A stretch of 64,000 nucleotides of DNA from Magicicada septendecula (GCA_034769895.1 CM068367.1:710730196-710794195); one strand, 5' to 3'. Counted from the stretch's first letter, positions 1 through 12,214 are shown. Notes: generated from the sequence alone by a model not told the origin. Numbers and translations: made by a program.

Positions 1-289
1 TGTTTAGGGGTATTTTGTACATTCTGTTAAATAACAAATAAAATGCTGCCATTTTATGTTGTGGTGGGTGGTCAGAATGGTTAGGTATAATGATGTTAGT
101 GGAAGTTGGTTTTCTATATATTGCATATTGTATGTGTTTGTTGTATCTTGTGATGGTTATGTCTAAGTAGTTGATTTTGTTATGTTTTTCTTTTTCTTCT
201 GTGAATTGTATATGTATCAAATAACAAAAACACAAATGCAGAGAACATACTGAAACAAATCAATAACATACATCCCAAAATACAATTCA
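1..289 (-). mobile_element. Penelope-like element fragment (inner end of left arm and head-to-head junction)
   Basis: This is the remnant of the PLE of the preceding class A unit. The minus strand encodes the segment ending in the IYRKPTSTN block typical of the region after the RT core of Penelope-like elements. The right arm survives only to about 289 and is then fused, through a few extra A residues, to integrase sequence from about 293. Confidence 0.8.
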
Positions 290-1064
290 AAAATAATTTG
301 GAGGTGGTCTTATCAACTGCACTACTCGTCAGATGAGTTTTGTACATCACTAAGTCTCCGACTTGATACTTTATTTCTTTACTATCCCGCTCGTGATATT
401 TTCGCGATTTTCTCAAGTTCACTCTTAAGTTAGCGCGAGCTTCGTTCCATATCTTTTTTATATTTTTACCACTGATTTCGCGGGGTAGCAATTCATGTAT
501 TTTCCACTTGGTGGATAATGGGTGATTTGGTTTATATTTATACAACAAATCAAAGGGTGTCGATTTATGTCCTTCATGATATGCTGAGTTGAATGCAAAT
601 TGTATCCAGGATAGGTTCTGGTCCCAAGATGTTTGGTCGTTTGCATGGTAGGCTATTAAAGCAGATTTTAGGTTTTGCAAATAGCTATCAGCTATATTAC
701 CTTGTGGACGATACTCGGTAACGGTAATGTGGTCTATGCCTAGTCTGAAACACATATCCTTGAATTCTTTGGACTTAAACTGGGGTCCGTTATCTGACAC
801 TAGATGTACTGGTGTACCGAAGTCTTTAAATAATCTATCTTGCAAAATCTTCACTGTGGTAGATGCTAACGCTCGTCGCATGGGATACATCCAGACGAAT
901 TTGGTAAATGAGTCTACACAAATGAGTAGCATGGCATTACCTGATTTTGAACGTGGGTAGGGGCCAGAAAAGTCTAAGTAAATTTTAGAAAAGGGGGTAG
1001 TGGGAGTCTCCGAGATTAATTTACCTATGTGGCTGTTTCTCGCTGGCTTGCTCAGTGCACACAA
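180..1064 (-). pseudogene. Chimeric integrase-PLE reading frame (class A), integrase remnant
   Basis: The 294-codon frame contains the integrase catalytic core: YLDFSGPYP with the first Asp, VSDNGPQF with the second Asp, and GNIADSYL where the catalytic Glu is replaced by Asp. The normal C-terminal GPY/F module is missing. After SAVDKTTSKL the frame crosses the deletion junction near 290 and continues into antisense PLE sequence, adding a hydrophobic stretch (CILGCMLLICFSMFSAF) and a basic tail. The ATG used is internal to the ancestral integrase, just after the zinc finger, because a 2-nt insertion upstream breaks the frame. A functional product is unlikely. Confidence 0.75.
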
Positions 1065-1436
1065 ATTACACTGTTTTTTACGAATTTAGCTATCTCGCTG
1101 TTCATATTTTCCCAATGATATTCTTTTCGAATACGATGTATAGTTTTATTTATTCCCATATGTGCTCTAATGGTGGATGAGTGGTAGTATTCCATAAGCA
1201 TTGGTTTAATAATATCCGGGGCAATTATTCTCAAGGATTTTCCATTAGCTACTTTGTAACATAATACTGTCTTACTCAATATATATTTCTCTGAATTATT
1301 TCCTTTATCTAACTGTTCTATTATTTTATTTAAATACGGGTCTTGTTGTTGATACCGAGCTGTTTCAGTAAATGCCAGTGGGAATGCAGTATTTAGCGTA
1401 TTAATTATCGATGTTTCACCACTTTCCTTATTTTCG
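1052..1436 (-). pseudogene. Pol fragment: RNase H-integrase linker and integrase zinc finger (class A)
   Basis: The minus strand reads from the LTR junction at 1436 through the linker to the zinc-finger region (HMGINKTIHRIRKEYHW) and then leaves frame at FVK, because gttttttacg replaces the gttttacg of full-length copies. The frame ends shortly afterwards at 1052. The 5' end is the deletion point shared by all short units. Confidence 0.75.
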
Positions 1437-3351
1437 CCTCAGAGAGAGAAGAGGAATTTTCACACAGATGTAATATATTTCAACCATATGTTGTTACTGG
1501 GCAAGGGGGTCACAAAGCGTGTGACAATAGAGGTAGGCAGTGTATTGTCTAGCTCGACTTTGCAGCTGTTAACAATGGGATTGTTTCCTACAGACTGTAA
1601 CACGTTATTTTCCTGTCTAAGATTGTCGTCAAAACGACAGGTTGGCGAATGACTTTTGTACAGGAAAGAACCTGGGGTTACAACATTTAAATATCCTTAC
1701 CTATATTATTTTGCGTTATAATGATTATAAAACTCTTTATCCTAATTTATGATTTTACTTACTTAAATATGAGTTCTTATTCTAATTTTTTTTTATAGGG
1801 TATTTATATTTCTTATTATTAACCCTCACTTTTTTCTTGTTAAAAGGGGTAAATATCTGACCTTTTTATTTATCTATATTTATTATTGTAGTTCCAAGTA
1901 GTCTTTATTATTTTACTTCACGCAAAAGGGAGAGATTTTAAATTAACAGGGTAGTTAAACTATCAGAGTGAATAACTCTACAAGGTATTAAATGACAATA
2001 GCAGAAAAGCAAAACCAAAACATAGTACCGCATTTTATTTTGCTATTAAGCAGAGTGGCGCGTTTTATAACGTTTCCACGTTATAACATCGGGAACCTGG
2101 TTAATTGGCTCAGGTCAATTAAACAGGCTGCCATAATATTAACAAACTCATAATTAACTGAAATATAAACAAACGCTAAATAGGATCCCGTGAATTCAGG
2201 AATTTTGACAGGGGTTTGTAGATTTATTTACTCACCTTTTTGGACCATGACATCTCTTTATTACATACTGGTTTTTACATCATAGTAGAAAATTAGTAAT
2301 GTGTATACTAAAGACAAACATATTTGCACATTTCGTACAATTGAAATTAGTGTGTCATGGGTGAACATATTGTCAACACAACTTTCTGTACGCTGTATCA
2401 GCAGCGGAGACTCTGAGTCAACTGGACTAACTAACTAACTATAGGGGTAATGGGGCTGTCCCCGCGCGGGTAGTTTTTTCAGCGCGAAAAGTAGTTCTCA
2501 ATTATTATTAATTATTTTCCTTTAATTTGCTTACAAATGTAATTGCATCTCTCTATACTTTTATTATTCTTTTATGTAACGTGAGGTCGTTATAGATTCA
2601 TTGGATTTCTTACATTTTATTTTATTAACTGATACATTGGCAAATCGGCATGTTACTACCGGTTTTTGGGGCATGTAGAAAGGGTTCATCAGTACCTTAT
2701 CAAATTATTTTAGTATTATAATTTTTTTTTTTATTGTGGGATTTAGGTATCTTAAATCGTCACATACTCCTCCACTTAAAGAAGACACAGGGTCAGGGAC
2801 CGATGTGTTTTCAACGGGGAAATAGATTGGAATTGCACTGGGAGTTAGCTCGGAATTTCCGTGTGAAATTCCTTTCTCTCTTTAAGCAATTTCCTCGAGA
2901 GGTACATGAATCACTCTCAATTTACTATTTACTATTAACAAGAGATACAATACCATATTAACTAATACTTAAAATACATAAAAATCAAAGTTCATAAAAT
3001 ATATAGAATACACAAAATTCATCTTAATTCTACTACTTAAGACTACTACCGGTTTTTTGTGTTTAGTTTTTTGCTACTCTTTTCATGGAGTTACTCTTCA
3101 CAGAGTATGTTTCACATTCTTACTGTGTTTTCTTTTGTCTTTCAAGGGTTTCGTTGAATCGTAGTTGACGAATCATTGTATTAAAGTACTGGTAAAGTAC
3201 TCGTAATGTAACGTTACTTATATTTTGTGTCAGCTGACTTCTCACTTTGCTTATTCTTTCTTGATGAACAGGATCTGAGGTTGATCAGGCCTCATACCTA
3301 TTTATACGATTTGGTAATTAAGTAGTGACTCAATTACAATATAGCAAATAT
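1437..3351 (-). repeat. Short LTR of class A unit, right end lost at the PLE
   Basis: This is a 1.9-kb LTR in minus orientation. The left (3' sense) edge is the junction to the deleted internal region. At the right it runs to the 14-bp PLE target site (aatatagcaaatat, 3338-3351). The last LTR bases beyond the PLE were removed by the class A deletion. The TATA box is at 3298-3306 on the minus strand. The stretch has no coding region; a plus-strand frame starting at 2734 is present in all LTRs but has no recognisable product. Confidence 0.8.
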
Positions 3352-4559
3352 TTCAATCACTTTCTGCTACAGTCCGTTTCTTGATGTATATAATACTCTA
3401 ATATTTATAACTAAATTTACCTCAAGATATACTTTTATCCTATTAGGAACATGTTTCGAGAGTTCCTGTTCTCTCATCTTCAGCCTTTGCCATCTTGTTT
3501 CTGGTGAAGTATTTGTGTGTTGGCTTCTGGATGTTATTAAGGTAGTTTGTTGGTCTTTGGTCTTTTAATGTTGCATTATTGTGTGTGGTTGTGGTATCTG
3601 TTTTTGTATTTTGTGTATTTTCGATGTTGAGTGCTTTGAATATTATGTCATGTTTTGTATTGATTTGTATTTGTTCTGGTATTAGTTTGTTTTGTGTTTT
3701 ATGTTTGTAAATCTGTAAATTTTCCCAAATGTTCATTATGGTGCCTTTGTGTGGTATATGTTTTATTAGTGTTACATTGGTTATGTCTGGGAATTCATGT
3801 CCTGTGTTTATTGCATGTATGGCTAAATTGGATTTATATATATTTGGTTTTTGTATGCATTTAGGTGTTCAAAATAACGTTTTTTCAGCTGTTTTTTTGT
3901 TTGTCCTATATAACATTTATTGCAATCTTGGCATTCAATTTTGTATATACCGTTGGTTGTTGTATTATCTTTGTTGTGTGAGCTATTTAGATTTTGTAAT
4001 TTATTTTTATTAGTTTTGTATGCTATTTTTATATCTGTGTTTTTAAATAGTTTTGTTAGTTTTGTCATTTTATTATTTATATATGTGAATGTGGCCCATT
4101 CTTTGTTGTTGTTATTATTTATGTGTTGTTCAGTTTGATTAATTCTTAATTGTTCAGTTTTTTTTTTGTATTTGATTTTATTTTTTCAATTTTGATCATA
4201 GTATTTTTATTGTATCCATTTGCATAACCAATTTGGTATATTATATTTCTTTCTTTGTCAGTTTCTTGTTTGTTTAGGGGTATTTTGTACATTCTGTTAA
4301 ATAACAAATAAAATGCTGCCATTTTATGTTGTGGTGGGTGGTCAGAATGGTTAGGTATAATGATGTTAGTGGAAGTTGGTTTTCTATATATTGCATATTG
4401 TATGTGTTTGTTGTATCTTGTGATGGTTATGTCTAAGTAGTTGATTTTGTTATGTTTTTCTTTTTCTTCTGTGAATTGTATATGTATCAAATAACAAAAA
4501 CACAAATGCAGAGAACATACTGAAACAAATCAATAACATACATCCCAAAATACAATTCA
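3352..4559 (-). mobile_element. Penelope-like element, left arm with GIY-YIG endonuclease remnant (class A)
   Basis: The insertion begins directly after the 14-bp target site. Reading the minus strand from about 4505 gives the C-terminal RT region (INYLDITITRYN, IYRKPTSTN), then the GIY-YIG endonuclease (GIYKIECQDCNKCYIGQT, 3823-4068), then a C-terminal piece at 3443-3736. The frame is broken near 4160-4190 by altered T runs and again after IYINPI. The 5' part with the RT catalytic core is absent. About 70 bp of the opposing right arm follow before fusion to integrase at 4559-4563. Confidence 0.85.
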
Positions 4560-5334
4560 AAAATAATTTGGAGGTGGTCTTATCAACTGCACTACTCGTC
4601 AGATGAGTTTTGTACATCACTAAGTCTCCGACTTGATACTTTATTTCTTTACTATCCCGCTCGTGATATTTTCGCGATTTTCTCAAGTTCACTCTTAAGT
4701 TAGCGCGAGCTTCGTTCCATATCTTTTTTATATTTTTACCACTGATTTCGCGGGGTAGCAATTCATGTATTTTCCACTTGGTGGATAATGGGTGATTTGG
4801 TTTATATTTATACAACAAATCAAAGGGTGTCGATTTATGTCCTTCATGATATGCTGAGTTGAATGCAAATTGTATCCAGGATAGGTTCTGGTCCCAAGAT
4901 GTTTGGTCGTTTGCATGGTAGGCTATTAAAGCAGATTTTAGGTTTTGCAAATAGCTATCAGCTATATTACCTTGTGGACGATACTCGGTAACGGTAATGT
5001 GGTCTATGCCTAGTCTGAAACACATATCCTTGAATTCTTTGGACTTAAACTGGGGTCCGTTATCTGACACTAGATGTACTGGTGTACCGAAGTCTTTAAA
5101 TAATCTATCTTGCAAAATCTTCACTGTGGTAGATGCTAACGCTCGTCGCATGGGATACATCCAGACGAATTTGGTAAATGAGTCTACGCAAATGGGTAGC
5201 ATGGCATTACCTGATTTTGAACGTGGGTAGGGGGCAGAAAAGTCTAAGTAAATTTTAGAAAAGGGGGTAGTGGGAGTCTCCGAGATTAATTTACCTATGT
5301 GGCTGTTTCTCGCTGGCTTGCTCAGTGCACACAA
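4450..5334 (-). pseudogene. Chimeric integrase-PLE reading frame, second class A copy
   Basis: This has the same architecture as the copy at 180-1064, with Ser-Ala for Ser-Gly before PYPRSK and Leu-to-Pro in LPICVDSF. The catalytic Glu is again Asp (GNIADSYL). The frame enters antisense PLE sequence at about 4560. Confidence 0.75.
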
Positions 5335-5707
5335 ATTACACTGTTTTTTACGAATTTAGCTATCTCGCTGTTCATATTTTCCCAATGATATTCTTTTCGA
5401 ATACGATGTATAGTTTTATTTATTCCCATATGTGCTCTAATGGTGGATGAGTAGGTAGTATTCCATAAGCATTGGTTTAATAATATCCGGGGCAATTATT
5501 CTCAAGGATTTTCCATTAGCTACTTTGTAACATAATACTGTCTTACTCAATATATATTTCTCTGAATTATTTCCTTTATCTAACTGTTCTATTATTTTAT
5601 TTAAATACGGGTCTTGTTGTTGATACCGAGCTGTTTCAGTAAATGCCAGTGGGAATGCAGTATTTAGCGTATTGATTATCGATGTTTCACCACTTTCCTT
5701 ATTTTCG
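5335..5707 (-). pseudogene. Pol linker and zinc-finger fragment with an extra 1-nt insertion
   Basis: It is equivalent to 1052-1436, but the plus strand reads gatgagtaggtagta where other copies have gatgagtggtagta (near 5450). This adds a second frameshift, so no 75-codon frame survives. The same extra base is found near 24730, 30271 and 35818, which links this copy to the class C lineage. Confidence 0.7.
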
Positions 5708-7639
5708 CCTCAGAGAGAGAAGAGGAATTTTCACACAGATGTAATATATTTCAACCATATGTTGTTACTGGGCAAGGGGGTCACAAAGCGTGTGACAATA
5801 GAGGTAGGCAGTGTATTGTCTAGCTCGACTTTGCAGCTGTTAACAATGGGATTGTTTCCTACAGACTGTAACACGTTATTTTCCTGTCTAAGATTGTCGT
5901 CAAAACAACAGGTTGGCGAATGACTTTTGTACAGGAAAGAACCTGGGGTTACAACATTTAAATATCCTTACCTATATTATTTTTCGTTATAATGATTATA
6001 AAACTCTTTATCCTAATTTATGATTTTACTTACTTAAATATGAGTTCTTATTCTAATTTTTTTTTATAAGGTATTTATATTTCTTATTATTAACCCTCAC
6101 TTTTTTCTTGTTAAAAGGGGTAAATATCTGACCTTTTTATTTATCTATATTTATTATTGTAGTTCCAAGTAGTCTTTATTATTTTACTTCACGCAAAAGG
6201 GAGAGATTTTAAATTAACAGGGTAGTTAAACTATCAGAGTGAATAACTCTACAAGGTATTAAATGACAATAGCAGAAAAGCAAAACCAAAACATAGTACC
6301 GCATTTTATTTTGCTATTAAGCAGAGTGGCGCGTTTTATAACGTTTCCACGTTATAATATCGGGAACCTGGTTAATTGGCTCAGGTCAATTAAACAGGCT
6401 GCCATAATATTAACAAACTCATAATTAACTGAAATATAAACAAACGCTAAATAGGATCCCGTGAATTCAGGAATTTTGACAGGGGTTTGTAGATTTATTT
6501 ACTCACCTTTTTGGACCATGACATCTCTTTATTACATACTGGTTTTTACATCATAGTAGAAAATTAGTAATGTGTATACTAAAGACAAACATATTTGCAC
6601 ATTTCGTACAATTGAAATTAGTGTGTCATGGGTGAACATATTGTCAACACAACTTTCTGTACGCTGTATCAGCAGCGGAGACTCTGAGTCAACTGGACTA
6701 ACTAACTAACTATAGGGGTAATGGGGCTGTCCCCGCGCGGGTAGTTTCTCAGCGCGAAAAGTAGTTCTCAATTATTATTAATTATTTTCCATTAATTTGC
6801 TTACAAATTTAATTGCATCTCTCTATACTTTTATTATTCTTTTATGTAACGTGAGGTCGTTATAGATTCTTTGGGGTTCTTACATTTTATTTTATTAACT
6901 GATACATTGGCAAATCGGCATGTTACTACCGGTTTTGGGGGCATGTAGAAAGGGTTCATCAGTACCTTATCAAATTATTTTAGTATTATAATTTTTTTTT
7001 TTATTGTGGGATTTAGGTATCTTAAATCGTCACATACTCCTCCACTTAAAGAAGACACAGGGTCAGGGAACGATGTGTTCTCAACGGGGAAATAGATTGG
7101 AATCGCACTGGGAGTTAGCTCGGAATTTCCGTGTGAAATTCCTTTCTCTCTTTAAGCAATTTCCTCGAGAGGTACATGAATCACTCTCAATTTAATATTT
7201 ACTATTAACAAGAGATATAATACCATATTAACTAATACTTAAAATACATAAAAATCAAAGTTCATAAAATATATACAGTAGAATACACAAAATTCATCTT
7301 AATTCTACTACTTAAGACTACTACCGGTTTTTTGTGTTTAGTTTTTTGCTACTCTTTTCATGGAGTTACTCTTCATAGAGTATGTTTCACATCCTTACTG
7401 TGTTTTCATTTCTCTTTCAAGGGTTTCGTTGAATCGTAGTTGACGAATCATTGTATTAAAGTACTGGTAAAGTACTCGTAATGTAACGTTACTTATATTT
7501 TGTGTCAGCTGACTTCTCACTTTGCTTATTCTTTCTCGATGAACAGGATCTAAGGTTGATCAGGCCTCATACCTATTTATACGATTTGGTAATTAAGTAG
7601 TGACTCAATTACAATATAGCAAATATACGTCTTAATACA
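5708..7639 (-). repeat. Short LTR, class B type (1,932 bp)
   Basis: The left edge is cctcagagag. The right edge is set at aataca, the reverse complement of a TGTATT start that directly follows the purine-rich tract ending pol. Class B diagnostic bases include gtcaaaacaacagg, tttttcgttataat and gtagtttctcag. The PLE target site at the right end is unoccupied. Confidence 0.82.
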
Positions 7640-7640
7640 T

Positions 7641-8960
7641 CTATCCTTCTCTACTTCGTTTCTTTTCTTGCTCACTAGCATGCTTATTTCCGTGATAATT
7701 TTTTATCTGGGAAACATAACTTCTATGTACATAATTATTCGTAGTGGGTTCATACAGTGCTACGGTTACGGGAGTTAAGTATCTGTAAATTTTGTAAGGG
7801 CCACACCATCGGTAAGATAATTTGGAGGTGGTCTTATCAACTGCACTACTCGTCGGATGAGTTTTGTACATCACTAAGTCTCCGACTTGATACTTTATTT
7901 CTTTATTATCCCGCTCGTGATATTTTCGCGATTTTCTCAAGTTCACTTTTAAGTTGGCGCGAGCTTAGTTCCATATCTTTTTTATATTTTTACCACTGAT
8001 TTCGCGGGGTAGCAATTCATGTATTTTCCACTTGGTGGATAATGGGTGATTTGGTTTATATTTATACAACAAATCAAAGGGTGTCGATTTATGTCCTTCA
8101 TGATATGCTGAGTTGAATGCAAATTGTATCCAGGATAGGTTCTGGTCCCAAGATGTTTGGTCGTTTGCATGGTAGGCTATTAAAGCAGATTTTAGGTTCT
8201 GCAAATACCTTTCAGCTATATTGCCTTGTGGACGATACTCGGTAATGGTAATGTGGTCTATGCCTAGTCTGAAACACATATCCTTGAATTCTTTGGACTG
8301 AAACTGGGGTCCGTTATTTGACACTAGATGTACTGGTGTACCGAAGTCTTTAAATAATCTATCTTGCAAAATCTTCACTGTGGTAGATGCTAACGCTCGT
8401 CGCATGGGATACATCCAGACGAATTTGGTAAATGAGTCTACACAAATGAGTAGCATGGCATTACCTGATTTTGAACGTGGGTAGGGGCCAGAAAAGTCTA
8501 AGTAAATTTTAGAAAAGGGGGTAGTGGGAGTCTCCGAGATTAATTTACCTATGTGGCTGTTTCTCGCTGGCTTGCTCAGTGCACACAAATTACACTGTTT
8601 TTTACGAATTTAGCTATCTCGCTGTTCATATTTTCCCAATGATATTCTTTTCGAATACGATGTATAGTTTTATTTATTCCCATATGTGCTCTAATGGTGG
8701 ATGAGTGGTAGTATTCCATAAGCATTGGTTTAATAATATCCGGGGCAATTATTCTCAAGGATTTTCCATTAGCTACTTTGTAACATAATACTGTCTTACT
8801 CAATATATATTTCTCTGAATTATTTCCTTTATCTAACTGTTCTATTATTTTATTTAAATACGGGTCTTGTTGTTGATACCGAGCTGTTTCAGTAAATGCC
8901 AGTGGGAATGCAGTATTTAGCGTATTGATTATCGATGTTTCACCACTTTCCTTATTTTCG
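7641..8960 (-). pseudogene. Integrase remnant of pol, class B copy 1
   Basis: Three minus-strand pieces remain: linker and zinc finger (8576-8803 and upstream to the LTR junction), catalytic core (7965-8588) and C-terminal GPY/F part (7641-7946, WCGPYKIYRYL). Lesions: a 2-nt T insertion after FVK in the zinc finger; Asp-to-Asn in VSNNGPQF, the second catalytic Asp; and GAA-to-TAA after KKIWN (plus strand gagcttagttcc). The catalytic Glu (GNIAERYL) is kept. The frame ends at KKRSREG, where the stop overlaps the purine tract before the LTR. Confidence 0.88.
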
Positions 8961-10893
8961 CCTCAGAGAGAGAAGAGGAATTTTCACACAGATGTAATAT
9001 ATTTCAACCATATGTTGTTACTGGGCAAGGGGGTCACAAAGCGTGTGACAATAGAGGTAGGCAGTGTATTGTCTAGCTCGACTTTGCAGCTGTTAACAAT
9101 GGGATTGTTTCCTACAGACTGTAACACGTTATTTTCCTGTCTAAGATTGTCGTCAAAACAACAGGTTGGCGAATGACTTTTGTACAGGAAAGAACCTGGG
9201 GTTACAACATTTAAATATCCTTACCTATATTATTTTTCGTTATAATGATTATAAAACTCTTTATCCTAATTTATGATTTTACTTACTTAAATATGAGTTC
9301 TTATTCTAATTTTTTTTTATAAGGTATTTATATTTCTTATTATTAACCCTCACTTTTTTCTTGTTAAAAGGGGTAAATATCTGACCTTTTTATTTATCTA
9401 TATTTATTATTGTAGTTCCAAGTAGTCTTTATTATTTTACTTCACGCAAAAGGGAGAGATTTTAAATTAACAGGGTAGTTAAACTATCAGAGTGAATAAC
9501 TCTACAAGGTATTAAATGACAATAGCAGAAAAGCAAAACCAAAACATAGTACCGCATTTTATTTTGCTATTAAGCAGAGTGGCGCGTTTTATAACGTTTC
9601 CACGTTATAATATCGGGAACCTGGTTAATTGGCTCAGGTCAATTAAACAGGCTGCCATAATATTAACAAACTCATAATTAACTGAAATATAAACAAACGC
9701 TAAATAGGATCCCGTGAATTCAGGAATTTTGACAGGGGTTTGTAGATTTATTTACTCACCTTTTTGGACCATGACATCTCTTTATTACATACTGGTTTTT
9801 ACATCATAGTAGAAAATTAGTAATGTGTATACTAAAGACAAACATATTTGCACATTTCGTACAATTGAAATTAGTGTGTCATGGGTGAACATATTGTCAA
9901 CACAACTTTCTGTACGCTGTATCAGCAGCGGAGACTCTGAGTCAACTGGACTAACTAACTAACTATAGGGGTAATGGGGCTGTCCCCGCGCGGGTAGTTT
10001 CTCAGCGCGAAAAGTAGTTCTCAATTATTATTAATTATTTTCCATTAATTTGCTTACAAATTTAATTGCATCTCTCTATACTTTTATTATTCTTTTATGT
10101 AACGTGAGGTCGTTATAGATTCTTTGGGGTTCTTACATTTTATTTTATTAACTGATACATTGGCAAATCGGCATGTTACTACCGGTTTTGGGGGCATGTA
10201 GAAAGGGTTCATCAGTACCTTATCAAATTATTTTAGTATTATAATTTTTTTTTTTTATTGTGGGATTTAGGTATCTTAAATCGTCACATACTCCTCCACT
10301 TAAAGAAGACACAGGGTCAGGGAACGATGTGTTCTCAACGGGGAAATAGATTGGAATCGCACTGGGAGTTAGCTCGGAATTTCCGTGTGAAATTCCTTTC
10401 TCTCTTTAAGCAATTTCCTCGAGAGGTACATGAATCACTCTCAATTTAATATTTACTATTAACAAGAGATATAATACCATATTAACTAATACTTAAAATA
10501 CATAAAAATCAAAGTTCATAAAATATATACAGTAGAATACACAAAATTCATCTTAATTCTACTACTTAAGACTACTACCGGTTTTTTGTGTTTAGTTTTT
10601 TGCTACTCTTTTCATGGAGTTACTCTTCATAGAGTATGTTTCACATCCTTACTGTGTTTTCTTTTCTCTTTCAAGGGTTTCGTTGAATCGTAGTTGACGA
10701 ATCATTGTATTAAAGTACTGGTAAAGTACTCGTAATGTAACGTTACTTATATTTTGTGTCAGCTGACTTCTCACTTTGCTTATTCTTTCTCGATGAACAG
10801 GATCTAAGGTTGATCAGGCCTCATACCTATTTATACGATTTGGTAATTAAGTAGTGACTCAATTACAATATAGCAAATATACGTCTTAATACA
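8961..10893 (-). repeat. Short LTR, class B type (1,933 bp)
   Basis: Nearly identical to LTR 5708-7639; the one-base difference lies in the T run before position 10258. The empty PLE target site is at the right end. Confidence 0.82.
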
Positions 10894-10894
10894 T

Positions 10895-12214
10895 CTATCC
10901 TTCTCTACTTCGTTTCTTTTCTTGCTCACTAGCATGCTTATTTCCGTGATAATTTTTTATCTGGGAAACATAACTTCTATGTACATAATTATTCGTAGTG
11001 GGTTCATACAGTGCTACGGTTACGGGAGTTAAGTATCTGTAAATTTTGTAAGGGCCACACCATCGGTAAGATAATTTGGAGGTGGTCTTATCAACTGCAC
11101 TACTCGTCGGATGAGTTTTGTACATCACTAAGTCTCCGACTTGATACTTTATTTCTTTATTATCCCGCTCGTGATATTTTCGCGATTTTCTCAAGTTCAC
11201 TTTTAAGTTGGCGCGAGCTTAGTTCCATATCTTTTTTATATTTTTACCACTGATTTCGCGGGGTAGCAATTCATGTATTTTCCACTTGGTGGATAATGGG
11301 TGATTTGGTTTATATTTATACAACAAATCAAAGGGTGTCGATTTATGTCCTTCATGATATGCTGAGTTGAATGCAAATTGTATCCAGGATAGGTTCTGGT
11401 CCCAAGATGTTTGGTCGTTTGCATGGTAGGCTATTAAAGCAGATTTTAGGTTCTGCAAATACCTTTCAGCTATATTGCCTTGTGGACGATACTCGGTAAT
11501 GGTAATGTGGTCTATGCCTAGTCTGAAACACATATCCTTGAATTCTTTGGACTGAAACTGGGGTCCGTTATTTGACACTAGATGTACTGGTGTACCGAAG
11601 TCTTTAAATAATCTATCTTGCAAAATCTTCACTGTGGTAGATGCTAACGCTCGTCGCATGGGATACATCCAGACGAATTTGGTAAATGAGTCTACACAAA
11701 TGAGTAGCATGGCATTACCTGATTTTGAACGTGGGTAGGGGCCAGAAAAGTCTAAGTAAATTTTAGAAAAGGGGGTAGTGGGAGTCTCCGAGATTAATTT
11801 ACCTATGTGGCTGTTTCTCGCTGGCTTGCTCAGTGCACACAAATTACACTGTTTTTTACGAATTTAGCTATCTCGCTGTTCATATTTTCCCAATGATATT
11901 CTTTTCGAATACGATGTATAGTTTTATTTATTCCCATATGTGCTCTAATGGTGGATGAGTGGTAGTATTCCATAAGCATTGGTTTAATAATATCCGGGGC
12001 AATTATTCTCAAGGATTTTCCATTAGCTACTTTGTAACATAATACTGTCTTACTCAATATATATTTCTCTGAATTATTTCCTTTATCTAACTGTTCTATT
12101 ATTTTATTTAAATACGGGTCTTGTTGTTGATACCGAGCTGTTTCAGTAAATGCCAGTGGGAATGCAGTATTTAGCGTATTGATTATCGATGTTTCACCAC
12201 TTTCCTTATTTTCG
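10895..12214 (-). pseudogene. Integrase remnant of pol, class B copy 2
   Basis: Pieces lie at 11830-12057 (zinc finger), 11219-11842 (core, VSNNGPQF) and 10895-11200 (GPY/F part). All three class B lesions are present and the pieces match copy 1 at the protein level. Confidence 0.88.

Larger units (their letters stand above)
1..5707 (-). repeat. Class A block: about 4,270-bp units with a pol-PLE fusion
   Basis: Position 1 onward matches position 4271 onward, giving a 4,270-bp period. A unit holds a short LTR (1437-3351), the inner part of a PLE insertion (3352-4559) and an integrase fragment (4563-5707). The window begins inside the PLE of a preceding unit. The deletion that makes class A removed most of the right PLE arm, the last bases of the LTR and the 3' end of pol. 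A1-type LTR 1437 resembles class C LTRs, whereas the next LTR (5708) is of class B type, so exchange between units has occurred within LTRs. Confidence 0.88.

Noticed and set aside
727-960. Plus-strand 77-codon frame (MWSMPSLKHIS) and minus-strand 62-codon frame (MQTTKHLGTR) repeated in every unit
   Set aside because: Both overlap the integrase core in other frames and are shadows of it.
2640-2720. ctgatga on the minus strand of the LTR as a hammerhead core
   Set aside because: No GAAA and no stem II follow at the right distance.
2734-2961. Plus-strand frame of 63-75 codons (MWDLGILNRHILL) found in twelve LTRs
   Set aside because: It lies antisense within the LTR, has no recognisable domain, and its presence in all copies follows from recent amplification. 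Its length differs between class B and the others by a stop change.
3729-4138. Hydrophobic plus-strand frames (MFIMVPLCGICF, MQSWHSILYIP) that look like membrane proteins
   Set aside because: They are antisense to the AT-rich PLE endonuclease; complementary Asn/Lys-rich codons read as hydrophobic residues.
5672-5923. Plus-strand 83-codon frame starting MIIDVSPLSLFSPQ
   Set aside because: It spans the artificial pol-LTR junction on the antisense strand; in full-length units the 5' half is different. No known product.
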